This document shows, piece by piece, positions 32,693 to 41,099 of a DNA stretch of 43,824 nt. The notes under the pieces were generated by a model. That model did not search any database and was not told the origin of the DNA. It was given only the letters and a program-made list of their open reading frames with translations. A program made the position numbers and the translations under genes. The DNA lies in NCBI GenBank assembly GCA_902774925.1, contig CACYKE010000019.1, forward strand, positions 1 through 43,824. Reading direction: 5' to 3'. How positions within the stretch are numbered: position 1 is the first letter of the stretch; each line of letters begins with the position of its first letter. Source of the DNA: an uncultured Prevotellaceae bacterium. GTDB taxonomy: Bacteria > Bacteroidota > Bacteroidia > Bacteroidales > Bacteroidaceae.

Positions 32693-34993
32693 ATGCAAAA
32701 GAATTTGGTAATCGTAGAGTCGCCTGCAAAGGCTAAGACCATTGAAAAGTTCCTGGGAAAGGAGTATAAGGTAATGTCGAGCTATGGTCACATTCGTGAC
32801 CTGAAGAAAAAGGAGATGAGTATCGATACGGATACGCTCGAACCTGAATACGAAATTCCTGAGGAAAAAGCTAAACTCGTCAAGGAACTGAAAACGAATG
32901 CCGAGAAAGCCGAGAAGATTTGGTTGGCATCCGATGAAGACCGCGAGGGAGAAGCTATCTCATGGCACCTGTGTGAAGTACTAGGGCTGGATGAAAAGAA
33001 GACGAGTCGTATCGTATTCCACGAAATTACGAAACCGGCTATTCTGAAGGCCATTGAGACTCCGCGTCATTTGGACATGAATCTGGTGAATGCCCAGCAG
33101 GCTCGTCGCGTACTTGACCGTTTGGTGGGCTTCAAACTCTCGCCAGTATTGTGGCGAAAGGTAAAACCAGCCTTGTCAGCCGGTCGTGTGCAGAGTGTTG
33201 CTGTACGTCTAATAGTTGAACGCGAGCGTGAAATCCAAAGTTTCAACAGCGAGCCTTACTATAGCGTCAATGGTATCTTTGCCCTTACCAATGCCGACGG
33301 TTCGCAGACAGAGGTCAAGGCCACACTTGCCCAGCGTCTGAAAACTCACGAGGAAGTGGAACAGTTCTTGGAGAAGTGCAAAGATGCTTCATTCACTATC
33401 GAGTCTGTGGTCAAGAAGCCCATGAAGCGTACTCCCGCTCCCCCCTTCACCACGTCGACGCTTCAGCAGGAAGCTGCCCGCAAACTGGGCTTTACCGTCA
33501 GTCAGACGATGATTATTGCCCAGCACCTGTACGAACACGGACAGATTACCTATATGCGTACGGACTCTGTCAATCTCTCTGGCTTGTGTATCAATGCCAG
33601 CAAAGAGGAAATCACGAAACTCTATGGCGCAGAATATAGCAAGGTGCGTCAGTATCATACCAGCTCGAAGGGTGCTCAGGAGGCTCACGAAGCTATCCGT
33701 CCTACTTATATGGAAAACACCACCATTGAAGGTTCTTCGCAGGAAAAGAAACTCTACGAACTGATTTGGAAGCGTACTATTGCCAGTCAGATGGCTGATG
33801 CTGAAATAGAGAAAACCGCCGTAAACATCACTGTCAGTGGTGCCGAAGAATTCTTTGTGGCTCAGGGCGAAGTGGTTAAATTCGACGGTTTCATCAAGGT
33901 CTATCGTGAATCTGTGGACGACGAAGAGCAGGAAGAAGAAAGCCACGTGCTGCCTCCTTTGAAAAAAGGGCTGGAACTGACTCGTCGTGAAATCCAGGCT
34001 ACGGAGCGTTTCAGCCAAGGCCCATTACGCTATACGGAAGCTTCGCTCGTTCATAAACTGGAGGAATTGGGCATTGGCCGTCCTTCAACATACGCTCCTA
34101 CCATCTCTACCATCCAGCAACGCGAATATGTCCATAAAGGCGACAAAAAAGGTGAGGAGCGTTTCTATACCATCGACACGCTGAAAGGCAAGGTGGTCAC
34201 TCAGAAGAAACGCAAGGAGATGGCTGGCTCTGATAAGGGCAAGCTGTTACCTACCGACATTGGTATCGTTGTCAACGACTTCCTGATGAAGTTCTTCCCA
34301 ACTATTATGGACTACAACTTCACCGCTAAGGTAGAACAGGACTTTGATAAAATTGCAGAGGGTGGTGAGAAGTGGACAGACATGATGAAGAGCTTCTATA
34401 AGAAGTTCGAACCTACTGTCGAAAAGACCATGAACGCCCGTCAGGAACATAAGGCCGGTGAGCGCCAATTGGGTAACGATCCCAAGAGCGGACGTCCCGT
34501 CTTTGTTAAGATTGGCCGTTTCGGACCTGTCGTTCAGATTGGTACTGCCGACGATTCCGAAAAACCCCGCTTTGCCCAAATGCCTAGTGAAAAGAGCATA
34601 GAGTCTATCACGTTGGAGGAGGCTATGGAACTGTTCCAGTTGCCTCGTACGCTGGGTGACTTCGAAGGCTCGCCCGTAGTTATTGGCACAGGACGTTTTG
34701 GTCCTTATGTGCTCCACCAGAAGAAGTACACCTCACTGCCAAAGGACGTTGACCCCATGGATATTACCCTAGAAGATGCCATCGCACTCGTCAAGGAGAA
34801 ACGTCAGCAGGAATCAGAGAAACACCTGAAGTCGTTTGATGCTGATGGTAAAATGCAAATCCTGAACGGTCGCTACGGTCCCTATATCGCCTTCGACGGT
34901 AAGAATTATCGCATCCCCAAGGCCATGCATTCCACGGCTTCGAAGCTGACCTTTGACCAGTGCATGGAAATCATCGAAAAGCAGAAGAAATGA
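32693..34993 (+). CDS. topA: DNA topoisomerase I (type IA)
   Basis: 766 residues. The Toprim domain at the start (KNLVIVESPAKAKTIEKFLG, ASDEDREGEAISWH) holds the catalytic Glu and DxD-type Asp metal ligands. The active-site Tyr is residue 287 in QITYMRTDSVNLS. ARRVLDRLVGFKLSPVLW and RPSTYAPTISTIQQREYV are further family signatures. In place of Cys-containing zinc fingers the C-terminus has three repeats of the GRFGPVVQ / GRFGPYVLH / GRYGPYIAF type, common in Bacteroidota TopA. It relaxes negative supercoils during transcription and replication. The stop overlaps the aroK start by 4 nt. Its 5' leader carries two identical 25-nt repeats directly after the -7 box. Confidence 0.97.
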   Translation: MQKNLVIVESPAKAKTIEKFLGKEYKVMSSYGHIRDLKKKEMSIDTDTLEPEYEIPEEKAKLVKELKTNAEKAEKIWLASDEDREGEAISWHLCEVLGLDEKKTSRIVFHEITKPAILKAIETPRHLDMNLVNAQQARRVLDRLVGFKLSPVLWRKVKPALSAGRVQSVAVRLIVEREREIQSFNSEPYYSVNGIFALTNADGSQTEVKATLAQRLKTHEEVEQFLEKCKDASFTIESVVKKPMKRTPAPPFTTSTLQQEAARKLGFTVSQTMIIAQHLYEHGQITYMRTDSVNLSGLCINASKEEITKLYGAEYSKVRQYHTSSKGAQEAHEAIRPTYMENTTIEGSSQEKKLYELIWKRTIASQMADAEIEKTAVNITVSGAEEFFVAQGEVVKFDGFIKVYRESVDDEEQEEESHVLPPLKKGLELTRREIQATERFSQGPLRYTEASLVHKLEELGIGRPSTYAPTISTIQQREYVHKGDKKGEERFYTIDTLKGKVVTQKKRKEMAGSDKGKLLPTDIGIVVNDFLMKFFPTIMDYNFTAKVEQDFDKIAEGGEKWTDMMKSFYKKFEPTVEKTMNARQEHKAGERQLGNDPKSGRPVFVKIGRFGPVVQIGTADDSEKPRFAQMPSEKSIESITLEEAMELFQLPRTLGDFEGSPVVIGTGRFGPYVLHQKKYTSLPKDVDPMDITLEDAIALVKEKRQQESEKHLKSFDADGKMQILNGRYGPYIAFDGKNYRIPKAMHSTASKLTFDQCMEIIEKQKK

Positions 34994-35517
34994 GACGCAT
35001 CATCCTCATTGGTTACATGGGTTCCGGCAAGACGACCGTAGGCAAGGCCCTCTCGAAAGAGACGGGCATGATGTTCTACGATCTGGACTGGTATATCGAG
35101 AGCCGCATGCACAAGACGGTTTCCCAGATTTTTGCCGAGAAAGGCGAAGAGGGTTTCCGCAAGATAGAACACAACATGTTGCACGAGGTGGCAGAATTTG
35201 AGGACGTCATCATCAGCTGTGGTGGCGGAACACCCTGCTTCTTCGACAATATGGACTACCTGAACCAACAAGGTGACGTCGTCTATCTGAAGGCTACTCC
35301 CGAAACCCTATACAAGCATCTACTGATGGCTAAGATTGAGCGTCCGTTGCTGAAAGGCAAGAGCGCTGAGGAATTGATTGCCTATATCACAGAACATCTG
35401 GAGCAGCGCGAACCGTTCTATCAGAAAGCGCGCTATACCCTTGATGTCAACGTGCTTGACGACTATGACAAGATTAGCATCAGCGTAGCGTCTCTTCGTT
35501 CCCTGTTAAACCTATAA
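34990..35517 (+). CDS. aroK: Shikimate kinase
   Basis: 175 residues. Phosphorylates shikimate with ATP in aromatic amino-acid synthesis. The Walker A loop GYMGSGKTTVGKAL is at 8-21. The shikimate-binding Asp lies in YDLDWYIE and Arg in GEEGFRKIE; SCGGGTPCF is the Walker-B-like Gly motif. The lid carries the Arg in AKIERPLL, and REPFYQKAR is the adenine-side signature. The start is ATG 34990, which overlaps the topA stop (ATGA); earlier in-frame starts fall inside topA and would spoil the P-loop position. Coupling to topA is unusual functionally but clear from the overlap. Confidence 0.95.
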   Translation: MRRIILIGYMGSGKTTVGKALSKETGMMFYDLDWYIESRMHKTVSQIFAEKGEEGFRKIEHNMLHEVAEFEDVIISCGGGTPCFFDNMDYLNQQGDVVYLKATPETLYKHLLMAKIERPLLKGKSAEELIAYITEHLEQREPFYQKARYTLDVNVLDDYDKISISVASLRSLLNL

Positions 35518-35547
35518 ATAAACAACTCTAACATTCCTGATATTACA

Positions 35548-37440
35548 ATGAAGAAATGGACCATCGATGACTCCAAGGAGCTCTACAACATCAACGGCTG
35601 GGGCACCAGTTACTTCGGTATCAATGACGAAGGTAACGTCTATGTGACACCGTGTAAGGACGGCACGCAGATTGACCTGCGTGAAGTGATGGACGAACTG
35701 TCGTTGCGTGACGTTCAGTCACCAGTACTCCTGCGTTTCCCTGATATTCTCGACAATCGTATCGAGAAGACGTGGAGCTGTTTCAAGAAAGCTGCCGAGG
35801 AGTATGAGTATAAGGGTGAAAACTATGTGGTGTTCCCCATCAAGGTCAACCAGATGCAGCCCGTCGTCGAGGAAATCATTTCCCACGGACGTAAGTTCAA
35901 CCTGGGCATTGAGGCTGGTTCGAAACCTGAACTGCACGCTGTCATTGCCGTTCAGTGCCAGAGCGATTCCATCATCATCTGTAATGGTTATAAGGATCAG
36001 TCGTATATCGAGCTGGCCCTGTTGGCACAGAAGATGGGCAAGCGTATCTTCATCGTCGTGGAGAAGCTGAACGAACTCGATATCATTGCACGTGAGGCCA
36101 AGAAACTGGGTGTTCGTCCTAACATCGGTATCCGTATCAAGCTGGCTTCTTCAGGTGCTGGAAAATGGGAAGAGAGTGGCGGCGACGCTTCGAAATTCGG
36201 ACTGACTAGTGCCGAACTGCTGGAGGCTCTCGACCTGCTAGAGAAGAAGGACATGAAAGACTGTCTGCGCCTCATCCATTTCCATATCGGTTCTCAGATA
36301 ACGAAGATCCGTCGTATTCAGACGGCTCTGCGCGAGGCCTCGCAGTTCTATGTGCAACTCCACAAGATGGGCTATAACGTTGACTTCGTCGACTGTGGCG
36401 GTGGTCTGGGTGTCGACTACGACGGCACGCGTTCTCCTTCGAGCGAGAGTAGCGTCAACTATTCTATTCAAGAATATGTAAACGACTGTATTTATACCTT
36501 TGTGGATGCCGCCAACCGTAACGAAATCCCCCACCCCAACCTGATTACGGAGAGTGGCCGTTCGCTGGCTGCTCATCATTCTGTGTTGGTGATTGACGTG
36601 CTGGAAACGGCTTCCTTACCTGAGATGCCTGAAGAGTTTGAACCTGATGAGAACTCACACCAGTTGGTGAAGGACCTCTATGAGATTTGGGACAACCTGT
36701 CGCCTCGCAATGTACTCGAGGACTGGCACGATGCCGAACAGATTCGTGAAGAAGTCCTCGACCTCTTTGCACACGGTATCGTAGACCTGAAGACGCGTGC
36801 TGAGATTGAAGCCATGTATTGGAGCGTGTGTCACGAGATTCACGCCTTGGCCAAAAATTTGAAGCACGTCCCCGAGGAACTGATGAATATCGATAAGTTG
36901 CTGGCAGACAAGTACTTCTGCAACTTCTCCCTGTTCCAGTCGCTGCCCGACTCGTGGGCCATCGACCAGATATTCCCCATTATGCCCATCCAGCGCCTCA
37001 ACGAGCGTCCTACGCGTAATGCCACCATTCAGGACATCACGTGTGACTCAGATGGTAAGATTGCCAACTTCGCCACCAACCGTCATAACTCTCATTCGCT
37101 GCCCGTTCATGCATTGAAACGCAATGAGAAATACTATCTGGGCGTATTCCTCGTAGGAGCCTATCAGGAAATCTTAGGCGATATGCACAACCTCTTTGGC
37201 GACACCACTGCTGTCCATATCTCCGTGAAAGACGGAGGCTATCATGTTGACCAGGTATTCGATGGTGAGACTGTCGAGGAGGTTTTGGAGTACGTACAGT
37301 ATAATCCCAAGAAATTGGTGCGTCAGCTGGAAATCTGGGTGGCCAAGAGCGTTAAGACTGGCAAGATTACCCTCGAAGAAGGCAAAGAGTTCCTTAGCAA
37401 TTACCGGTCAGGCCTTTATGGCTACACTTATCTAGAATAA
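35548..37440 (+). CDS. speA: Biosynthetic arginine decarboxylase
   Basis: 630 residues, normal for SpeA. PLP enzyme converting arginine to agmatine, the first step to putrescine and spermidine. WGTSYFGINDEGNVYVTP near the start and FPIKVNQM with the Schiff-base Lys at about residue 99 define the alanine-racemase-like barrel. GIEAGSKPEL, HFHIGSQITKI and VDCGGGLGVDYDGT follow. The beta domain has CDSDGKI, the substrate-side motif with its Asp. The last 100 residues (VQYNPKKLVRQLEIWV to YRSGLYGYTYLE) are the usual C-terminal helical extension. The stop codon lies in a repeated ctagaat word that bridges to argB. Confidence 0.96.
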   Translation: MKKWTIDDSKELYNINGWGTSYFGINDEGNVYVTPCKDGTQIDLREVMDELSLRDVQSPVLLRFPDILDNRIEKTWSCFKKAAEEYEYKGENYVVFPIKVNQMQPVVEEIISHGRKFNLGIEAGSKPELHAVIAVQCQSDSIIICNGYKDQSYIELALLAQKMGKRIFIVVEKLNELDIIAREAKKLGVRPNIGIRIKLASSGAGKWEESGGDASKFGLTSAELLEALDLLEKKDMKDCLRLIHFHIGSQITKIRRIQTALREASQFYVQLHKMGYNVDFVDCGGGLGVDYDGTRSPSSESSVNYSIQEYVNDCIYTFVDAANRNEIPHPNLITESGRSLAAHHSVLVIDVLETASLPEMPEEFEPDENSHQLVKDLYEIWDNLSPRNVLEDWHDAEQIREEVLDLFAHGIVDLKTRAEIEAMYWSVCHEIHALAKNLKHVPEELMNIDKLLADKYFCNFSLFQSLPDSWAIDQIFPIMPIQRLNERPTRNATIQDITCDSDGKIANFATNRHNSHSLPVHALKRNEKYYLGVFLVGAYQEILGDMHNLFGDTTAVHISVKDGGYHVDQVFDGETVEEVLEYVQYNPKKLVRQLEIWVAKSVKTGKITLEEGKEFLSNYRSGLYGYTYLE

Positions 37441-37465
37441 CTAGAATTTCTAGATCATCTAGAAC
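37431..37465 (+). repeat. Word-repeat tract, tctagaa type, at the speA/argB seam
   Basis: tctagaataa, ctagaatt, tctagatca, tctagaac run through the speA stop into the argB leader. Each word contains CTAG, a normally scarce tetranucleotide in many bacteria, here four times in 35 nt. Confidence 0.75.
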
Positions 37466-37471
37466 AAGAAT

Positions 37472-38266
37472 ATGAAAGAAAAACTAACGATAGTAAAAGT
37501 AGGAGGAGCTGTGGTCGAGGACGAACTGCAGCTCTCTCAGTTGTTACGCAACTTCTCGGCCATCGAGGGACGTAAGGTGTTGGTACACGGTGGTGGTCGT
37601 AAGGCCACCAAGATGGCAGAGCGACTCGGCATCGAGACCAAGATGGTCAACGGACGACGCATTACCGATAGCGATATGCTCGAGGTGGTGACAATGGTGT
37701 ATGGTGGTTTGGTCAACAAGAACCTTGTGGCTCGTTTGCAAGCCAATGGCGTCAATGCCCTTGGACTGACGGGAGCCGACGCCAACGCTATCCGCAGTCA
37801 CAAACGCCCTATTAAAATGGTCGATGGTTCCCCCGTCGACTACGGCTTCGTGGGTGATGTTGACGCTGCTGATGGTCACATGCTGAGTCGACTCATCGAG
37901 GCTGGCATCACTCCTGTAATGGCTCCACTCACGCACGATGGCGAGGGCCATATCCTCAACACCAATGCCGACACCATCGCCTCAGAGACGGCAAAGGCAC
38001 TGGCTCAGCAATACGACGTGACGCTAATCTTCTCGTTCGAGAAGAAAGGTGTGCTCTCGAATCCTGATGACGATGACTCGGTGATTCCCGTCATTACGCA
38101 TACGTTATTTGAAAAGTACAAAGCCGACGGTACTATCAGCGGCGGTATGTTACCCAAAATCGAAAATGCCCTCAGTGCTGTCGATGCTGGTGTCTCGAAG
38201 GTGATTATCACCCTCGCAACGGCTATTGACGGCCAGCACGGAACTATGATTAAGGCTAACAGCTAA
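37472..38266 (+). CDS. argB: Acetylglutamate kinase family (N-acetyl- or N-succinylglutamate kinase)
   Basis: 264 residues. Amino-acid-kinase fold; phosphorylates the gamma-carboxyl of N-acylglutamate in arginine synthesis. Seen: VKVGGAVVEDE (ATP lysine), LVHGGGRKATKMAERLGI (acylglutamate loop), VNGRRITDSDMLEVV, ALGLTGADANAI, ILNTNADTIASETA, and ISGGMLPKIENAL (second conserved Lys). No N-terminal extension is present, so arginine feedback inhibition of the hexameric type is unlikely. In some Bacteroidota the pathway uses succinylated intermediates; which acyl group is used cannot be read here. It follows speA at 31 nt, putting arginine synthesis and arginine decarboxylation in one unit. Confidence 0.92.
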   Translation: MKEKLTIVKVGGAVVEDELQLSQLLRNFSAIEGRKVLVHGGGRKATKMAERLGIETKMVNGRRITDSDMLEVVTMVYGGLVNKNLVARLQANGVNALGLTGADANAIRSHKRPIKMVDGSPVDYGFVGDVDAADGHMLSRLIEAGITPVMAPLTHDGEGHILNTNADTIASETAKALAQQYDVTLIFSFEKKGVLSNPDDDDSVIPVITHTLFEKYKADGTISGGMLPKIENALSAVDAGVSKVIITLATAIDGQHGTMIKANS

Positions 38267-38289
38267 CTGCCAAAAGCCAATTGCCAATG
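38263..38289 (+). repeat. Word-repeat tract, gccaa type, at the argB/sigma seam
   Basis: ctaact, gccaaaa, gccaatt, gccaatg cover the argB stop and the sigma factor start codon, so the repeated word supplies the ATG at 38287. Confidence 0.65.
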
Positions 38290-38784
38290 ATTAATTTCCA
38301 GTCCGACATCCTGCCGCTGAAGAATGAGCTCTACAGAATGGCACTCCGCATCACGATGAATCCTGCGGAGGCAGAGGATGTGGTACAGGAAACGATGATG
38401 AAGGTTTGGAACAAACGCGATAGTTGGGAACAGATAGACTCGATAGAAGCCTTCTGTTTGACCATCTGCCGTAACCTGTCGCTGGACAAGGCACGACGCA
38501 TGGACAACCAGACGCAGTCGCTGGATGCGTCCATCCAACCCCACGATCAGCATGTGGCTTCCAATCCTGAGGAACAAACCATCCAGAACGATAGGGTCCG
38601 ACTGGTGCGACAACTCATTAGCGCACTGCCTGAAAAACAACGTAGCTGTATGCAATTGCGCGACATGGAGGGCAAGAGCTATAAGGATATTGCCACCATT
38701 CTCGACATCACTGAGGAACAGGTGAAAGTCAATATTTTCAGGGCTCGACAAACAATTCGCGAAAAATTTAAGAAATTCCTGTAA
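38287..38784 (+). CDS. ECF-family RNA polymerase sigma factor (second)
   Basis: 165 residues from ATG 38287; a TTG six nt earlier is less likely. Region 2 (about 10-80) has LYRMALRITMNPAEAEDVVQ and a KVWNKRDSWEQI helix, then AFCLTICRNLSLDKARRM. Region 4 (about 110-160) has LISALPEKQRSCMQLRDMEG and the helix-turn-helix YKDIATILDITEEQVKVNIF. The size and two-domain form fit an ECF sigma. The start lies within a gccaaaa-type word tract after argB. It is followed by a small membrane protein of anti-sigma type. It is clearly distinct in sequence from the sigma at 3834-4391. Confidence 0.9.
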   Translation: MINFQSDILPLKNELYRMALRITMNPAEAEDVVQETMMKVWNKRDSWEQIDSIEAFCLTICRNLSLDKARRMDNQTQSLDASIQPHDQHVASNPEEQTIQNDRVRLVRQLISALPEKQRSCMQLRDMEGKSYKDIATILDITEEQVKVNIFRARQTIREKFKKFL

Positions 38785-38820
38785 CTTTTTGTTTTGACAA
38801 ACGTCTTTAATATAGAGAAC

Positions 38821-38855
38821 GGCCAAAAGCGAATAGCCAAAGGCCAAAAGCAAAG
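38821..38855 (+). repeat. Word-repeat tract, ggccaaaagc type, before the second anti-sigma gene
   Basis: ggccaaaagc, gaatagccaa, aggccaaaag, caaagc fill the leader up to 5 nt before the ATG at 38860. The word matches that at 1690-1719 and 38263-38289. Confidence 0.7.
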
Positions 38856-38859
38856 CAAT

Positions 38860-39342
38860 ATGGACTACAAGTACATCGAACAACTCATGGAGCGCTATTG
38901 GAACGCGGAGACTACCCTCGAAGAGGAGAGCATCCTGCGTACCTTCTTCCGTCAGGAGAACATCCCTGCGGAGATGGAACCCATGCGCGCACTCTTTGCT
39001 GACGAGGCAAGCCACCAGACGTTGGGCGACGACTTCGATGCCCGTATGCTTGAAATGGTAAACGAAGAGCATGCTCCCAAGAGCGTGAAGGCTCGCACGG
39101 TGACACTCACCCAGCGACTGATGCCACTATTCAGGGCCGCAGCCGTTGTGGCCATCATCCTCACCCTTGGCAATGCCGCTCAGGCTCCATGGGATTCCAC
39201 ATGGAATACTCCTGACGACTATGCCAGCAATCTGCAGGACGCTGATACCGTAGCGGCGGTAAGTCCTGTGCAGGTGGCAAACGTGGGTGAAATGACTGGC
39301 GATAGCACCAAGGTGCTGGCTCCGGCTCTGCCTACCGACTGA
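38860..39342 (+). CDS. Small anti-sigma-like membrane protein
   Basis: 160 residues from ATG 38860 (MDYKYIEQLMERYWNAETTL). In-frame sequence upstream to 38794 is word-repeat leader and unlikely to be translated. The first 85 residues are cytoplasmic: ERYWNAETTLEEESILRTFF is the N-terminal helix pattern seen in many Bacteroidota anti-sigma or sigma-linked proteins. One membrane helix follows at about 88-105 (LFRAAAVVAIILTLGNAA), then a short periplasmic tail. It lies 75 nt after the ECF sigma gene and before a strong terminator. The role as its anti-sigma factor is inferred from position and topology. Confidence 0.65.
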   Translation: MDYKYIEQLMERYWNAETTLEEESILRTFFRQENIPAEMEPMRALFADEASHQTLGDDFDARMLEMVNEEHAPKSVKARTVTLTQRLMPLFRAAAVVAIILTLGNAAQAPWDSTWNTPDDYASNLQDADTVAAVSPVQVANVGEMTGDSTKVLAPALPTD

Positions 39343-39410
39343 GATTATATTTCTATGCTTTCTCTATATTATTAATCAAGTTTATTTAAAACACATTTCC
39401 ATGAAACCAG

Positions 39411-39455
39411 TACGGGCTGCCCTATCTGATGTGTCTGGGGCAGCCCGTATTTTCG
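39411..39455 (+). terminator. Terminator of the second ECF unit
   Basis: TACGGGCTGCCC (39411-39422) pairs perfectly with GGGCAGCCCGTA (39438-39449) over a 15-nt loop, followed by TTTTCGTTTT. It lies 68 nt after the anti-sigma stop and 14 nt before the convergent CPBP gene's end. Confidence 0.92.
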
Positions 39456-39468
39456 TTTTCTATGCTGT

Positions 39469-40242
39469 TTAACGCTCGTCAGCTCTTTTCATATTCAGGT
39501 GAAGCTGATAGATAGCCGGCAGGAGGATGAGCAGCGAGAAAAACACCGCTAACACCACATGCGTTTCCGATCCCTTGAAGATATCAACGAGTTTGATGTC
39601 AGGATTGGGATAGAGGGCGTACATCACAAATGCTGCACTGTTGTTTGACCAGTGATAGGCCACTCCCGGCAGTATCGACCCCGTGCGCCAATACATCCAT
39701 CCTAACAGCAGTCCGATGATAAAGGCATGCGGCATTTGTGCTGGATTCATGTGGATGAGGGCAAACATCGCTGCCGAGATGGCTATGGCACCCCAAACGG
39801 ATAGCTTCGGCGACTTCAGCAACTCCTTCAGGATGGCACCACGCATCACGATTTCCTCGCTCAGTGGGGCTAACAGTCCGATGGTCAGATAACCCCAGGG
39901 CGTTCCCAGAATGGTGTCAAATTCGTTTTCCATCCAGTTGGGCAGTTCGGGCATCTGTTCCTGCATCCATATGGAAGGGATGAGTGCTCCCAACGACGCC
40001 ACCACACTCCACGCCAATACCGTCCAAGGCCGCGTGCGCAACCACTTGGGCGACACGACAGCGTAACGCGCCCATAGGAATACGACGATGACCAGCAGGG
40101 CACATATTGCCGTCAGGGTAATCAGCATAGGGGCCGTCTTGTCGCTGCTATGGGTAACAAGGCTCCACACCGTTTGTATAATGGCACCACCAAGCAGTTG
40201 GATGCCGATAAAAATAAGCAGATAGCTTAATGCTTTCTTCAT
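39469..40242 (-). CDS. CPBP-family intramembrane glutamic protease (CAAX/Abi type)
   Basis: 257 residues with about seven hydrophobic helices. Catalytic motifs are present: LSEEIVMRGAILKEL with the paired Glu and Arg (EExxxR, about residue 130), then MFALIHMNPAQMPHAF with His and Asn, and AYHWSNNSAAF with the last His/Asn. These define the Rce1-like CPBP family, integral membrane proteases whose bacterial members often process peptides or tune envelope functions. The start overlaps the ribF stop by 4 nt, making it the last gene of the P-ATPase-ribF unit. Substrate unknown. Confidence 0.88.
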   Translation of the reverse strand: MKKALSYLLIFIGIQLLGGAIIQTVWSLVTHSSDKTAPMLITLTAICALLVIVVFLWARYAVVSPKWLRTRPWTVLAWSVVASLGALIPSIWMQEQMPELPNWMENEFDTILGTPWGYLTIGLLAPLSEEIVMRGAILKELLKSPKLSVWGAIAISAAMFALIHMNPAQMPHAFIIGLLLGWMYWRTGSILPGVAYHWSNNSAAFVMYALYPNPDIKLVDIFKGSETHVVLAVFFSLLILLPAIYQLHLNMKRADER

Positions 40243-41099
40243 AACAACTCTTTCTTAGCTTGTATTTCGTCTTTCTCTAACTGTTCGCGCAGAGCCTCCA
40301 TGCTGTCGAATCGGCGCTCCTCGCGTAGCCTGCTGACAAACTCGACACACAACGCCTTGCCATAAAGGTCTTCGTCGAAATCGAAGATGTTCACCTCCAG
40401 CGTCTGGTGGTTTCCGTCGAACGTCGGACGGGTGCCGATATTCATCATGCCTGCTTTCCACGTTGTGTCGTCCCCTATGCTTACCTTTACGGCATAGGCG
40501 CCAGAGGCAGGTATCAGCTGGCACTGGTCGTCTGCCACGATATTTGCCGTGGGAAATCCCATCTGTGTACCAATATGCTCGCCGTGTTCGACACGACCCA
40601 GCAACGCATACGGATGGCCCAGCAGTTCGTTGGCCTTGATGATATTTCCTTCGGCTATCAGCCGGCGGATAACGGAACTGCTGATTGCTCCCTCAGCACG
40701 CAACTGGCGCACCTCAATGCCCTGCTCGCGACCATACCGCACATAATCGTCGAACCCTTCCTCGCGGTTGTGTCCGAAACGGTTGTCGTAACCCGTCAAC
40801 AGCACGCGCACACCCCATTGGTCTCTCAGCATCTGCTCCATAAACTCCTTCGCCGTCAGGACTTTCAGTTCAGGGGTAAATGCCAACACTTCCACGCGGT
40901 CGATACCTGTCTGGCGGATAAGCCTGACTTTCTGCTCCAACGGCGTCAGCACCTGTTCCTGACGGGGTGAGTGGTCGAACGTAATGCATAGCGACTGCAA
41001 CCCCAGCGCATGAGCCTCGCTTACCACTTCGTGTAACACAAACTGGTGACCGCGGTGAACACCGTCGAACATGCCTATCGTTGCTACGTATCCCTTCAT
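40239..41099 (-). CDS. ribF: Bifunctional riboflavin kinase / FAD synthetase
   Basis: 286 residues, slightly short for RibF (about 300-320). Makes FMN from riboflavin and FAD from FMN. The N-terminal nucleotidyltransferase has GMFDGVHRGHQFVL (GxFDGxHxGH) and the later ISSSVIRRLIAEG. The C-terminal kinase barrel has GRVEHGEHIGTQMGFPTANI and then NIGTRPTFDG; the last domain ends in a Glu-rich helix REERRFDSMEALREQL. It lies between the P-ATPase and the CPBP protease with 4-nt overlaps on both sides. FAD made here could serve flavoproteins generally; no functional tie to the neighbours is evident. Confidence 0.95.
   Translation of the reverse strand: MKGYVATIGMFDGVHRGHQFVLHEVVSEAHALGLQSLCITFDHSPRQEQVLTPLEQKVRLIRQTGIDRVEVLAFTPELKVLTAKEFMEQMLRDQWGVRVLLTGYDNRFGHNREEGFDDYVRYGREQGIEVRQLRAEGAISSSVIRRLIAEGNIIKANELLGHPYALLGRVEHGEHIGTQMGFPTANIVADDQCQLIPASGAYAVKVSIGDDTTWKAGMMNIGTRPTFDGNHQTLEVNIFDFDEDLYGKALCVEFVSRLREERRFDSMEALREQLEKDEIQAKKELL

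Noticed and set aside
38794-38859. Longer N-terminus for the second anti-sigma-like protein
   Set aside because: The extra codons start at a non-ATG codon and are mostly gccaaaagc repeat; MDYKYIEQL at 38860 is the natural start.
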